A DNA stretch of 64,000 nucleotides from Nocardia bhagyanarayanae (lineage in GTDB: Bacteria > Actinomycetota > Actinomycetes > Mycobacteriales > Mycobacteriaceae). Shown here piece after piece: positions 37,525 to 47,193 of this stretch (the stretch's first letter is position 1; each line of letters opens with the position of its first letter). The stretch lies in NCBI RefSeq assembly GCF_006716565.1, contig NZ_VFPG01000001.1, positions 3,410,001 through 3,474,000 on the forward strand. The letters run 5' to 3'. The notes beneath the pieces are model-generated. The model was not told where the DNA came from, did not search any database, and saw nothing but the letters and a program-made list of their open reading frames with translations. The translations under genes were made by a program, and so were the position numbers.

Positions 37525-38529
37525 ATGTTCAGACGAAGCGCCGAAGTCGCTGCTATCCAAAGATTCTCGTTGCGCGCGGCCATGTCGCTGGCGGCCGTCG
37601 CGGCGCTGGCCGCCTGTAGCGGACCCGGCGCGGACGTCGTCGGCACCACCCAATCACCCGTCGCCGCAGGCGAATTCGAGTCCGTCGCCGTGGTCACCCA
37701 CGGCAGCGCGGGCGACGCCTTCTGGAACGTCGTCAAGAACGGCGCCGAAGCCGCGGGCAAGGAACTCGGCGTCGCCGTGCAGTACAACTCCTCGGGAGAT
37801 CCGGGCCAGCAGGCGAAGCTGATCGACAACGCGGTGGCACAGGGCGTGGACGGTCTGGTGGTCTCGATGGCCAACCCGGAGGCGCTGCGGCCCTCGGTGG
37901 AGCGCGCGGTCGCTGCCGGAATCCCGGTGGTCACCATCAACTCGGGGGAGGGCGAGAGCGCGAAATACGGCGCGTTCGCGCACGTCGGGCAGAGCGAGGG
38001 CCTCGCGGGCCAGGCGGCGGGCAGGCGGCTGGCCGACGCCGGACGCAAGAAACTGCTGTGCGTCATCCACGAGGCGGGCAATATCGGCGCCACCCAGCGC
38101 TGCGACGGCGCGACCCGCGCCTTCGGCAACGGCGCGACGCTCCAGGTGGACATCAACAACCCCACCGACGCTCAATCCCGGATCAAAGGCGCGCTGGAGG
38201 CCGACCGCTCGATCGATGCCGTGCTGACGCTGAACTCCCAGGTCGCCGCCCGCGCTGTGGACGCGGTGCGCGAATCGAGATCCGCCGCCACGGTGGCTAC
38301 CTTCGACCTGAACACCGACGTGGTGGAGGCCATCCGGGCGGGCGCGCTGCTGTTCGCGGTCGATCAGCAGCAGTACGAACAGGGCTATCTGCCGATCGTG
38401 TTGCTCGAGCTGTATCGCGCGAATCTGAACACGGTCGGCGGCGGTGCGCCGGTGCAGACGGGCCCCGGCTTCGTGGACGCCGACAACGTCGAGGCCGTCG
38501 CCACGCTCGTCGCCCAGGGCACCCGGTGA
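37525..38529 (+). CDS. ABC sugar/inositol substrate-binding lipoprotein
   Basis: The 334-aa lipoprotein has a signal ending LAACSG and then the periplasmic-binding-protein type I fold ([65 protein letters not shown]). It is of the ribose/inositol-binding kind that pairs with RbsC-type permeases. It lies 12 bases after the TIM-barrel gene and before the permease and ATPase, so it is the capture subunit of the operon's importer. The ligand (inositol) is inferred from context. Confidence 0.9.
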   Translation: MFRRSAEVAAIQRFSLRAAMSLAAVAALAACSGPGADVVGTTQSPVAAGEFESVAVVTHGSAGDAFWNVVKNGAEAAGKELGVAVQYNSSGDPGQQAKLIDNAVAQGVDGLVVSMANPEALRPSVERAVAAGIPVVTINSGEGESAKYGAFAHVGQSEGLAGQAAGRRLADAGRKKLLCVIHEAGNIGATQRCDGATRAFGNGATLQVDINNPTDAQSRIKGALEADRSIDAVLTLNSQVAARAVDAVRESRSAATVATFDLNTDVVEAIRAGALLFAVDQQQYEQGYLPIVLLELYRANLNTVGGGAPVQTGPGFVDADNVEAVATLVAQGTR

Positions 38530-38540
38530 GGAGCGCGAAC

Positions 38541-39587
38541 ATGACCACGACGACCGAACGCACCGAGGTCACGCCCAGCACCGAAGGACCGAGCCTGCTC
38601 CAGCGCCTGGCGGTGCGACCGGAGATCGGAGCCGCCCTCGGCGCGCTGCTGGTGTTCGTCTTCTTCTCGCTGATCACCGACCGCTTCCTCAGCCCGCTCG
38701 GGATCGCGACCTGGCTGGACGACGCGTCCACGCTCGGCATCATGGCGGTCGCGGTGGCGCTGCTGATGATCGGCGGCGAATTCGACCTGTCGGCGGGCGT
38801 GATGACCGCGTCGACCGCGCTCGTCACCGCACTGCTCGCGGTGCACGCGGGGTGGAACGTCTGGTTCGCGCTGCTGGCCTCGCTGGTGTTCGCGCTGACC
38901 GTGGGCGCGTTCAACGGCTGGGTCGTGATGCGCACGGGGCTACCGAGTTTCATCGTCACCCTCGGCACATTCCTTGCGCTGCAAGGGCTCAACCTCGGCG
39001 TCACCCGCTTGGTCACCGACACGGTGCAGGTGTCGGGCGTGCGGGCCGCGGACGGCTACCAGTCGGCGGGCTGGGTGTTCGCGTCCACGTTGAACATCGG
39101 CGACGCGCGCATCCAGGCTTCGGTGGTGTGGTGGATCGTGCTCACCGCGATCGCCTCGATCATCCTGGTGCGCACCAAGTTCGGCAATTGGATCTTCGCG
39201 GTCGGCGGCTCGCTGCCCAGCGCGCGGGCGGTGGGTGTCCCGGCGGACCGGACGAAGATCCTGCTGTTCATGGGGACCGCGTTCGCGGGTTGGGTGGTCG
39301 GCTCCTGCAACATCCTGCGTTTCGCGAGCGTGCAGGCCAACCAGGGCGTCGGGCTCGAACTGCACTACATCATCGCGGCCGTGGTCGGCGGCTGCCTGCT
39401 CACCGGCGGCTTCGGCTCGGCGATCGGCGCCGCCATCGGCGCGCTCATCTTCGGCATGGCGCGCCAGGGCATCGTTTTCGCGCGCTGGGACAGCGACTGG
39501 TTCATGCTGTTCCTCGGCGTGCTGCTGCTGGCCGCGGTGCTGGTGAACAACCGATTCCAGAAGCGAGCGGAAAGGGTGCGCCGATGA
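38541..39587 (+). CDS. ABC transporter permease (RbsC-like)
   Basis: The 348-aa integral membrane protein has about nine or ten hydrophobic segments. It shows the RbsC-family signatures [34 protein letters not shown] and [20 protein letters not shown]. It would form the homodimeric channel of the inositol importer. Its stop overlaps the ATPase start as ATGA. Confidence 0.92.
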   Translation: MTTTTERTEVTPSTEGPSLLQRLAVRPEIGAALGALLVFVFFSLITDRFLSPLGIATWLDDASTLGIMAVAVALLMIGGEFDLSAGVMTASTALVTALLAVHAGWNVWFALLASLVFALTVGAFNGWVVMRTGLPSFIVTLGTFLALQGLNLGVTRLVTDTVQVSGVRAADGYQSAGWVFASTLNIGDARIQASVVWWIVLTAIASIILVRTKFGNWIFAVGGSLPSARAVGVPADRTKILLFMGTAFAGWVVGSCNILRFASVQANQGVGLELHYIIAAVVGGCLLTGGFGSAIGAAIGALIFGMARQGIVFARWDSDWFMLFLGVLLLAAVLVNNRFQKRAERVRR

Positions 39588-40369
39588 TCGCTCCCCTGAT
39601 CGAGACGATCGAGATCGGCAAGAGTTACGGTGGCGTCGTCGCGCTGCGCGACGTGTCGACGGTGGTGCGGGCGGGCGAGGTCACCTGTGTGCTCGGCGAC
39701 AACGGCGCGGGCAAATCCACGCTCATCAAGATCCTCGCCGGTGTGCACCGGCACGACCGAGGCGAATTGCGCGTCGAGGGCGAGCGGGTCCGATTCGATT
39801 CGCCGCGTGCGGCATTGGATCGCGGCATCGCGACGGTGTACCAGGACCTCGCCGTGGTGCCGTTGATGAGCGTCTGGCGCAACTTCGTGCTCGGTTTCGA
39901 GCCCACGACCGGATACGGGCCTTTCCGGCTGCTCGATCGGAGAGCCGGGCGCGAGATCGCGCGAAAGGCACTGGCCGACATGGGTATCGAGATCGAGGAC
40001 ATGGAACAGCCGGTCGGCACCCTGTCCGGCGGACAGCGGCAGTGTGTCGCGATCGCCAGGGCGGTGCATCGCGGTGCCAAGGTGCTGATCCTCGACGAGC
40101 CGACCGCCGCATTGGGCGTGAAACAGGCCGGGGTGGTGCTGAAATACGTGGTGCAGGCGCGCGAACGCGGGCTCGGCGTCGTCCTCATCACACACAATCC
40201 GCACCACGCCTACCCCGTCGGTGACCGCTTCCTGCTGCTCGAGCGCGGCGCGGTGCTCGGCTCCTACGAGAAGTCCGAGATCGACCTGGCCGAGCTGACC
40301 AGGCAGATGGCGGGCGGAGCCGAACTCGACGCGCTGCAACACGAATTGGCGCGGGTGATCGGCTCGTGA
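39584..40369 (+). CDS. ABC transporter ATP-binding protein
   Basis: The 261-aa single nucleotide-binding domain has Walker [18 protein letters not shown], signature [15 protein letters not shown], Walker [13 protein letters not shown] and the His switch in [10 protein letters not shown]. Many sugar importers of this type use a fused two-domain ATPase; this one has only one domain and would work as a homodimer. It is coupled to the permease by ATGA and to iolC by GTGA. Confidence 0.93.
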   Translation: MIAPLIETIEIGKSYGGVVALRDVSTVVRAGEVTCVLGDNGAGKSTLIKILAGVHRHDRGELRVEGERVRFDSPRAALDRGIATVYQDLAVVPLMSVWRNFVLGFEPTTGYGPFRLLDRRAGREIARKALADMGIEIEDMEQPVGTLSGGQRQCVAIARAVHRGAKVLILDEPTAALGVKQAGVVLKYVVQARERGLGVVLITHNPHHAYPVGDRFLLLERGAVLGSYEKSEIDLAELTRQMAGGAELDALQHELARVIGS

Positions 40370-41322
40370 CCGGGTCCGCGGGGGCGGGCACGATCGAGGC
40401 GCTGACCATCGGCCGCGTCGGCGTCGACCTGTATCCGGAGCAGAGCGGCGTCCCCCTCGCGGAGGTGCGGTCCTTCGCGAAATCGTTGGGCGGCACGGCG
40501 ACCAACGTCGCGGTGGCCGCCGCGCGCCTCGGCCGTCGCTCGGCGGTGCTCACCAAAGTCGGCACGGACGGCTTCGGCGCGTACGTGCGCGCGGCGCTGA
40601 CCGAGTTCGGTGTCGCCGCGGACTATGTCGGCACCGCGCCGAATCTGCTGACGCCGGTGGTCTTCTGCGAGCTGAACCCGCCCGCCGATCCGCCGCTGCT
40701 CTTCTACCGCGCCCCGATCGCGCCGGACCTCGCCCTGACACCCGAGGACGTGCCGTGGGATCTGGTCGACGCCGTGCCGCTGCTGTGGGTCACCGGCACC
40801 GGCGTCAGCGCCCAACCCGCGCGCGGCACCCAGCGCGCGATTCTGGAGCGCCGCGCCAGACGCGGGCACACGGTCCTCGATCTGGACTATCGGCCGATGT
40901 TCTGGCCGGACGAGGCGACCGCGCGCGCCGAGATCGGCTGGATGCTCGACCACGTGAACGTCGTCGTGGGTAACCGCACCGAGGTCGGCATCGCGGTCGG
41001 CACGACCGATCCCGACGCGGCGGCCGATCGGCTGCTGGCGCGCGGCATCCGGCTCGCGGTGATCAAGCGCGGCGCCGAGGGCGTGCTCGTGGCCACCGCA
41101 GGCGAGCGCTGGACCGTACCGCCGTGCGAGGTGGCGGTGGTGTGCGGGCTCGGTGCGGGCGACGGCTTCGGCGGCGCGCTGATCCACGGGCTGCTCTCCG
41201 ACTGGGACCCGCACCGCATCGGCGTCTACGCCAACGCGGCGGGCGCGCTGGTCGCGTCCCGGCTGGCCTGCGCGGACGCCATGCCGACGGCCGCGGAGAT
41301 CGAGGAGCTGCTGTGCCGATGA
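40366..41322 (+). CDS. iolC: 5-dehydro-2-deoxygluconokinase (PfkB family)
   Basis: The 318-aa PfkB-family kinase has the N-terminal motif [19 protein letters not shown] and the C-terminal catalytic [16 protein letters not shown]. In inositol breakdown it phosphorylates 2-deoxy-5-keto-gluconate. The pathway assignment rests on the neighbours iolB and iolD. The GTG start overlaps the ATPase stop. Confidence 0.9.
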   Translation: MTGSAGAGTIEALTIGRVGVDLYPEQSGVPLAEVRSFAKSLGGTATNVAVAAARLGRRSAVLTKVGTDGFGAYVRAALTEFGVAADYVGTAPNLLTPVVFCELNPPADPPLLFYRAPIAPDLALTPEDVPWDLVDAVPLLWVTGTGVSAQPARGTQRAILERRARRGHTVLDLDYRPMFWPDEATARAEIGWMLDHVNVVVGNRTEVGIAVGTTDPDAAADRLLARGIRLAVIKRGAEGVLVATAGERWTVPPCEVAVVCGLGAGDGFGGALIHGLLSDWDPHRIGVYANAAGALVASRLACADAMPTAAEIEELLCR

Positions 41323-42224
41323 ACCCCGCTCCGCACCTGACCGACGACCGCTGGGCCGAGCTGCTGCGAGTTCGCGCGACGGACCCGGCCGCCGTCGAAC
41401 GGGCCTACGCCAAGCGGATTCGACGGTCCGCCCTGCTCTCGGAGCGCGAGACCCTGTTCCTGGTGGCCGCCGACCATCCCGCGCGCGGCGCGCTCGGCGT
41501 CGGTTCGGACCGCACGGCGATGGCCGACCGGCGCACCCTGCTGGAACGGTTGCTGATCGCGCTGGCCGATCCGGCGGTGGACGGCGTGCTCGGATCGCCG
41601 GACGTGGTCGAGGAGCTGTTGTTGCTCGACGCGCTGGACGACAAGGTGGTGATCGGCTCGATGAACCGCGGCGGCCTGGCTGGCGCCGAGTGGGAGATCG
41701 ACGACCGGTTCACCGGCTACGACGCCGACGCCCTTGTCCGCTATCGCCTCGACGGCGGCAAAATGCTTCTCCGCCTCGTCGATTCGGATCCCGGCACAGT
41801 GCCCACCCTGCACGCCTGCGCGCAGGCGGTGTCCGAGCTCGCCGCGCACGGGCTGATGGCGATGGTGGAACCGCTGCCGTACCACCGCGACGCGTCCGGC
41901 GCGCTGGTGATGAGCAAGGACGCGCCCTCGCTCGCGCGGGCCATCACCGTCGCCTCGGGCCTCGGCGTCACCTCCGCCTACACCTGGCTGAAAATCCCCG
42001 CACCCGAGGACAGTTCGGTGCTGGACGCCACGACGCTGCCGGTGGTCGTGCTCGGCGGCGTGCCTTCCGGTGACCCGGCCGCGGACCTGGCCGCCTGGGG
42101 CGGTGCGCTGCACCACGACGTGGTGCGCGGCCTGGTGGTCGGGCGCACCTTGCTCTACCCGCCGGACGGCGATGTCGCCGCCGCTGTCGACGCGGCGGCT
42201 CGGATGCTGAAGCAGTCCCGATGA
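41319..42224 (+). CDS. Cgl0159-like (beta/alpha)8-barrel protein, probable inositol-pathway aldolase
   Basis: The 301-aa protein contains LFLVAADHPARGALGVGSDR, DGVLGSPDVVEELLLLDALD, VIGSMNRGGLAGAEWEIDD and VVVLGGVPSGDPA, matching the actinobacterial family typified by C. glutamicum Cgl0159 in the inositol cluster. It resembles class I aldolases of the DeoC/LacD type. Since no separate iolJ is present, cleavage of 2-deoxy-5-keto-gluconate 6-phosphate is a reasonable inference. ATGA overlap with iolC. Confidence 0.75.
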   Translation: MNPAPHLTDDRWAELLRVRATDPAAVERAYAKRIRRSALLSERETLFLVAADHPARGALGVGSDRTAMADRRTLLERLLIALADPAVDGVLGSPDVVEELLLLDALDDKVVIGSMNRGGLAGAEWEIDDRFTGYDADALVRYRLDGGKMLLRLVDSDPGTVPTLHACAQAVSELAAHGLMAMVEPLPYHRDASGALVMSKDAPSLARAITVASGLGVTSAYTWLKIPAPEDSSVLDATTLPVVVLGGVPSGDPAADLAAWGGALHHDVVRGLVVGRTLLYPPDGDVAAAVDAAARMLKQSR

Positions 42225-42237
42225 CGAAGGAGTCCCG

Positions 42238-43125
42238 ATGACACTGCATCGTCCGGCCGGGACACTGGCCGACGACCGAGATCCGGTCCGGCTCACCGCC
42301 GAGGACGCCGGATGGCGCTATACCGGCCTGCGCGTGATCGAGCTCGCGCCGGGCGAGACCAGAACCCTGTCCACCGGCGAGTACGAGGCGTTCGTGCTGC
42401 CGCTGTCCGGCTCCTGCGTCGTCCGGGCCGACGCGCTCGTTCTCGAATTGCGCGGCCGGGAGTCGGTTTTCACCCGAGTGACCGACTTCGCGTACGTACC
42501 GCGCGACGCCGACGTGGCGTTGTCCAGCGCCGGGGGAGCGGTGCTCGCCATGCCGATGGCCAAATGCGGGCGGCGGCTCTCGCCGAAATATGGTCCGGCC
42601 GAAGAGGTTCCGGTCGAGGTGCGAGGCGCGGGCCGGGCGACACGGCAGGTCAACAACTTCGGCGTGCCCGGCGTCTGGGCGCACGCGGACAAGCTCAACG
42701 CCTGCGAGCTGATCACGCCGGACGGCAACTGGTCGTCGTACCCGCCGCACAAGCACGACGAGGCGAGCGCGTGCGAGGTGGTCAACGAGGAGATCTACTA
42801 CTTCCGCATCGCGGGTCGCGACGGCGTCACCCCGTCCCGCGAGGGTTTCGGCATGCACCGCACCTACACCGCCGAGGTCGACGAGAACGTCGCGGTGCGC
42901 GACGGCGACGTGTTCCTGGTGCCGCGCGGTTATCACGGTCCGTGCGTCGCCGCGCCCGGCTACCCGATGTACTACCTCAACGTGCTGGCCGGTCCGGCGC
43001 CCGAGCGGTCGATGGCCTTCTGCGACGATCCGGCGCACGCCTGGGTCCGGGACGGCTGGACGGGGGAGCAGCCCGACCCGCGCTGCCCGGTCACCGGCCC
43101 GGAAGGACGGTCGTCATGGAACTGA
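42238..43125 (+). CDS. iolB: 5-deoxy-glucuronate isomerase
   Basis: IolB converts 5-deoxy-glucuronate to 2-deoxy-5-keto-gluconate. The 295-aa two-cupin protein has the family segments YEAFVLPLSGSCVV, NNFGVPGVWAHADKLNACEL, WSSYPPHKHDE (metal-binding His), EVVNEEIYYFRI and VFLVPRGYHGPCVAAPGYPMYYLN. GAAGGAGT precedes the ATG. It overlaps iolD by 10 bases. Confidence 0.95.
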   Translation: MTLHRPAGTLADDRDPVRLTAEDAGWRYTGLRVIELAPGETRTLSTGEYEAFVLPLSGSCVVRADALVLELRGRESVFTRVTDFAYVPRDADVALSSAGGAVLAMPMAKCGRRLSPKYGPAEEVPVEVRGAGRATRQVNNFGVPGVWAHADKLNACELITPDGNWSSYPPHKHDEASACEVVNEEIYYFRIAGRDGVTPSREGFGMHRTYTAEVDENVAVRDGDVFLVPRGYHGPCVAAPGYPMYYLNVLAGPAPERSMAFCDDPAHAWVRDGWTGEQPDPRCPVTGPEGRSSWN

Positions 43126-44960
43126 CCACCGCGCAGGCTCTGGTGTCCTGGCTGATCGCGCAGCGCTCGGAGACGCTGGACGGCGCGGACGTGCCGCTGT
43201 TCCCGGCCGTCTTCGCGATCTTCGGGCACGGCAACGTGCTCGGTCTCGGCACGGCGCTGCACGAACGCCGCGACGAGCTGCCCGTCTGGCGCGGACATAC
43301 CGAACAGGGGATGGCGCTGGCGGCGGTCGGCTACGCCAAGGCCACGCACCGTCGCCAGGTCGGCGTCGCCACGTCCTCCATCGGACCCGGCGCGCTGAAC
43401 ATGGTGACCGCCGCGGGCGTCGCGCACGCGAACCGGCTGCCGCTGCTGCTCCTTCCCGGCGACACCTTCACCGGACGCGCCCCCGATCCGGTGCTGCAAC
43501 AGGTCGAACACTTCGGTGACGCGACCGCGACGGTCAACGACGCGTTCCGCGCCGTGAGCCGCTACTTCGACCGGATCACCAAACCCGAACAGCTCATCGC
43601 GACGCTGCCGCAGGTGGCGCGCGTGCTGACCGATGCCGCCGACGCCGGACCTGTCACCCTGGCGCTGCCCCAGGACGTGCAGGCCGAGACCTTCGACTTC
43701 CCGGACGCGCTGTTCACTCCCGTGCTGCACCGCGTGCCGCGTCCGCGCCCCGATGTGCGCGCGCTGACCGAGGCCGCCGCGGCCGTACGCGCCGCGCGGC
43801 GACCGCTGCTCGTGCTCGGCGGCGGCGTGCGCTATTCGGGCGCGGGCCCGATCGCGATGGAATTCGCGGAGCGGCACGGCATTCCGATCACCGAGACCAC
43901 CGCGGGCCGCACCCTGGCGCCCCACGACCATCCGCTGTACGCGGGACCGCTCGGCATCACCGGCTCGGCGTCGGCGAACACGCTCGCCGCGGACGCGGAC
44001 CTGGTGCTCGCGGTCGGCACCCGGTTGCAGGACTTCACGACGGCCTCGTGGACGGTCTTCGCGCCCGACGTCCGCGTGGTCACCGTCAACGCGGCCCGCT
44101 TCGACGCGGTCAAGCACGGCGCGTTGCCGGTCGTCGGCGACGCGGCGGCCACACTCGCCGAACTGAACGAGCACCTGTCCGGATGGACCGCCCCGGCGGA
44201 CTGGACTCGCCGCGCCGCGCCGCTGCGGGAGACCTGGGACGCCCGGATCGACAAGCTGCGCGCCCCGACCCCGGGCACCCCCAGCTACGCCCAGGTCGTC
44301 GGCATCGTCAACGAGCTCTCGACGCCCGAGGACTACGTCATGACGGCCTCCGGTGGGCTGCCCGGCGAGCTGATCGGCGGCTGGCGCGCCGCCGGAGGGC
44401 GGCCGAGCATGGACGTGGAGTACGGATTCTCCTGCATGGGTTACGAACTCGCGGGCGCCTGGGGCGCGGCCATGGCGCACGAGGGCGGTCTGGTCACCAC
44501 CTTGCTCGGCGACGGCTCCTACCTGATGCTGAATTCGGAACTGTTCTCGGCGGCCTTCGCCGGGCATCCGTTCGTCGCCGTGGTGTGCGACAACGACGGC
44601 TACGCGGTGATCGCGCGCTTGCAGGAGGGGCAGGGCGGCGCGGCGTTCAACAATCAGTACGCGGACTGCCGCACGACCCTCGCCGACCCGCCGCGAGTCG
44701 ATTTCGCGGCGCACGCCTCAGCGCTGGGTTGCTCGGTATTCGCTGCAACCGATACCGACCAGTTTCGAATCGCCTACCAACAAGCGCGGGTGGCCGTGGT
44801 CGAGTCGTCGCGTCCGGCGGTCGTCGTGGTGCGGACTCGGGCCGCCGCTTGGACCGAGGCCGGTGCGTGGTGGGAAGTCGGTGTGCCGCAATACCTTTCC
44901 GGCCGCGGCGACTACGATGCGAAGAAGCCCGCGCAGCTGCGCTACGCACGCGGGCGATGA
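43116..44960 (+). CDS. iolD: 3D-(3,5/4)-trihydroxycyclohexane-1,2-dione acylhydrolase
   Basis: IolD is a ThDP-dependent hydrolase that opens the inositol-derived ring. The 614-aa product has the activating Glu in WRGHTEQGMALAAVGYAKA. The middle FAD-like domain includes LLVLGGGVRYSGAG, and the ThDP-Mg motif is LLGDGSYLMLNSELFSAAF...CDNDGYAV. It is the last gene of the operon. iolA (methylmalonate-semialdehyde dehydrogenase) is not present, so the final step must be encoded elsewhere. Confidence 0.94.
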   Translation: MELTTAQALVSWLIAQRSETLDGADVPLFPAVFAIFGHGNVLGLGTALHERRDELPVWRGHTEQGMALAAVGYAKATHRRQVGVATSSIGPGALNMVTAAGVAHANRLPLLLLPGDTFTGRAPDPVLQQVEHFGDATATVNDAFRAVSRYFDRITKPEQLIATLPQVARVLTDAADAGPVTLALPQDVQAETFDFPDALFTPVLHRVPRPRPDVRALTEAAAAVRAARRPLLVLGGGVRYSGAGPIAMEFAERHGIPITETTAGRTLAPHDHPLYAGPLGITGSASANTLAADADLVLAVGTRLQDFTTASWTVFAPDVRVVTVNAARFDAVKHGALPVVGDAAATLAELNEHLSGWTAPADWTRRAAPLRETWDARIDKLRAPTPGTPSYAQVVGIVNELSTPEDYVMTASGGLPGELIGGWRAAGGRPSMDVEYGFSCMGYELAGAWGAAMAHEGGLVTTLLGDGSYLMLNSELFSAAFAGHPFVAVVCDNDGYAVIARLQEGQGGAAFNNQYADCRTTLADPPRVDFAAHASALGCSVFAATDTDQFRIAYQQARVAVVESSRPAVVVVRTRAAAWTEAGAWWEVGVPQYLSGRGDYDAKKPAQLRYARGR

Positions 44961-45183
44961 TCTACCCGCGAGGTCGCTCCGTGTACGTCGGTGTACAGAC
45001 CTGTTCGCTGGGTAATCGATACCCGTGCAGGGATGCGAGGTGAGAGACACAGACCCCCGTGGGCGTTGAATAGCTCACAGTGGACGGGGCCGAATGTGGA
45101 GAAATTCGTCGGATGATGGCATTGTGGATCTACGAGACCGGGGTGTCTATGCAAGTCCCTGGCTCGTCAACAGAAAGTATGAA

Positions 45184-45390
45184 ATGGCTCAAGGCATTGT
45201 TAAGTGGTTCAACAGCGAGAAGGGCTTCGGCTTCATTGCCCAGGACGGCGGCGGTCCCGACGTCTTCGTGCACTACTCGGCTGTGAGCGGCTCGGGTTTC
45301 CGGTCCCTCGATGAGGGGCAGCGCGTGGAGTTCGAGATCGGCCAGGGACAGAAGGGTCCGCAGGCCCAGGACGTCCGCGTCGTCGCCTGA
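45184..45390 (+). CDS. Cold-shock protein (CspA family)
   Basis: The 68-aa single-domain RNA chaperone has [20 protein letters not shown] with RNP1 KGFGFI, and RNP2 DVFVHYSAV, both intact. Roughly 220 bases upstream, after iolD, hold no gene and could be the long 5' untranslated leader common to cold-shock genes. A terminator hairpin follows. Confidence 0.93.
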   Translation: MAQGIVKWFNSEKGFGFIAQDGGGPDVFVHYSAVSGSGFRSLDEGQRVEFEIGQGQKGPQAQDVRVVA

Positions 45391-45405
45391 TTCGACACGC
45401 ACTTC

Positions 45406-45436
45406 GAGGCTCCGCACCATTACGGTGCGGGGCCTC
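45406..45436 (+). terminator. Terminator after the first cold-shock gene
   Basis: A 13-position stem (GAGGCTCCGCACC against GGTGCGGGGCCTC, one T-G pair) with loop ATTAC, starting 15 bases after the stop. Confidence 0.7.
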
Positions 45437-45545
45437 TCGTCGTTTCAGGGCCGGTGAGACTCGCCGGAACCGTCGCACGATGGACCGAGCGGCGCCGGGC
45501 GTTGTACCCTTCCCCGGTTCTGCGCGTTCGGAGAAGGTGCGGCGT

Positions 45546-45752
45546 ATGGCTCAGGGCACAGTGATGTGGTTCGACACCGAAAAAGGTTTCGGTTTCATCG
45601 CCCAAGACGGTGGCGGCAAGGACGTATTCGTGGATTACCTGGATCTCCAGGGTTCCGGGTTCCGATCCTTGACGGCCGGGCAGCGGGTGGAGTTCGAGCT
45701 GCGCCAAAGCAAGTCGGGACCGGAGGCGATCGGCGTGCGCGTCATCGAGTAG
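45546..45752 (+). CDS. Second cold-shock-like protein with altered RNP2
   Basis: The 68-aa paralogue ([20 protein letters not shown]) keeps RNP1 KGFGFI, but RNP2 reads VFVDYLDL instead of VFVHYSAV, so the nucleic-acid-stacking His is Asp. Lys-to-Met and Asn-to-Asp changes in the first strand (VMWFDTE for VKWFNSE) make it more acidic as well. It probably arose by tandem duplication of the gene 155 bases upstream. RNA binding may be weaker or changed; this is inference. Confidence 0.88.
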   Translation: MAQGTVMWFDTEKGFGFIAQDGGGKDVFVDYLDLQGSGFRSLTAGQRVEFELRQSKSGPEAIGVRVIE

Positions 45753-45788
45753 GCGTCTCCCCGCGCCTGCGCTGCCTCCCGGCCGCCG

Positions 45789-46480
45789 CTACCGGTTCGA
45801 CAGTGCCTGTGCGCGAAAGAACTCCGCGGTCAGCTCCCGCGCGCGTCCCAGGTCTCGATCGCCGGGTCGTGGGAAAGGTGCTGCCGCGCCGTCGAACTCG
45901 CCCGCGATGAACCTGGCGCGATCGGCGCGGGCACGGCTCCGCTGCCCATTTCCCTTGTCCGCGACTTCAGTTCGGTCAGCTCGGCCACGGCCGCGACCAA
46001 GTCGGCGGGCAGCTCGCACTGCGCGAGCGGCGTCGGCAGATGCAGGCGCGACCGCCGCCTCGGGATGCTCCCGCAGCCACCGCCGCGCCATCGCGGGACG
46101 CAGCCCTGCTCGGCCAGCGCCCGCAACTCGGCGCGGAACCCCGCGTTGCAGCGATAGACGATCGGCGACATCAGCCACTCGATGAGCACCGCGTTGCGAG
46201 CTCTCGCCGCGGCGGCGCACGGGGGACGGCGGGCGGGGTGTCGCCCCGGCTCGGCTGACCTCCCTGGCCGCGCCGTGCGCAGGTTGCTGTGGCGCGTGGC
46301 CGGCGGTGGCGTCCAGCGCGGAAACCGCGTTCTCGGCTGCCACCGCGGAATATTCGGCGAATTGCCGACCGATAACTCGAGTTTCCTCGACCCGAAAATT
46401 GCCCGGCACTGGGACGCCTTCGGTTCACACGCTGCCCAGGCATTCTGGGGCCAATTCCACAAGCGCTCGGAAGCCGCCAT
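45789..46480 (-). pseudogene. Decayed, frameshifted gene of unknown family
   Basis: On the minus strand, protein-like stretches alternate between two frames. ETRVIGRQFAEYSAVAAENA and ARFIAGEFDGAAAPF with ARELTAEFFRAQALSNR lie in one. NAVLIEWLMSPIVYRCNAGF with RAELRALAEQG, and ELPADLVAAVAELTELKSR, lie in the other. No single frame reads well throughout, which suggests one protein of about 200 residues broken by several indels. NAVLIEWLMSPIVYR resembles a TetR-regulator C-terminal helix, but I do not recognise the family with confidence. Confidence 0.3.
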
Positions 46481-46766
46481 TCTCAGAGTTTCTCCGGCGA
46501 TTCCTCAGAGTTCTCTCATAAATGAGCGGATGCTGCGCGCGCGTACGAACTGGACGGCTGACCAGCGCTTTGCTGTCGCAAACATGCAGGTAGAGGCACA
46601 TTTTTGGGGGCGGATTCGTAGGATGTGTAGTGATCGGCGCCGCATCGAAGATTTCAAAGTAGTGTGCGTCACAATTCTCCGGAATTTCGTAACCGCATTC
46701 GCGCCGCCGCCGATGTGCCGTGTGTCAGCCAGTTCGACTGGATAAATTCGAGGAAGAGGAATTCAT

Positions 46767-46886
46767 ATGATCCCCGTTATCATCGACACCGGTAGTGCTG
46801 CCATCAACGGCCTGTTCGACACTCTCGGTGCCGCCCTGCACGGTGTGCTGAACACCCTGTGGACGGGATCCTTCGGCGGCCGCTGA
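46767..46886 (+). CDS. 39-residue hydrophobic/amphipathic peptide
   Basis: A short frame begins MIPVIIDTGSAAINGLFDTL and continues through GAALHGVLNTLWTG to SFGGR and TGA. AGGAAGAGGA directly upstream is the strongest ribosome site of this region (6 bases before the ATG), and a perfect terminator follows 59 bases after the stop, so it is a complete small gene. The helix alternates hydrophobic and small polar residues and lacks a signal peptide. It is reminiscent in size and character of corynebacterial PorA/PorH cell-wall channel peptides or of small surfactant-like peptides, but no homology is shown. Confidence 0.6.
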   Translation: MIPVIIDTGSAAINGLFDTLGAALHGVLNTLWTGSFGGR

Positions 46887-46945
46887 TTCGACTCCGCGAT
46901 CGAGTGATTCGATCGGGTCCGTGCCGCCTGCTCGGTACGGCCGAT

Positions 46946-46980
46946 GGAAGGCCCCGCACCCCCTCGGTGCGGGGCCTTCC
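46946..46980 (+). terminator. Terminator after the 39-aa peptide gene
   Basis: A perfect 15-bp stem, arm GGAAGGCCCCGCACC, loop CCCTC. The remaining 213 bases to serA hold no gene and presumably the serA promoter. Confidence 0.8.
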
Positions 46981-47193
46981 GCCTGTTCCGAAGGAGGCGC
47001 GACCTCCTCGGACGGGCGACGTGCCCCGGCGTCCTTGCGGCAGATCGGCATTCGGGCTGTGCGACGTGACCTCCCCGCGCGCCGCCCGCACACTGACGGC
47101 AGCCGCCTACCGGGTGGTACAGCCGGGCGAAATGCCGACCACTAAGCTTGTCGGCGGTAACTGCCGACCCCCATTTCCCAGGAGTACCCCACA

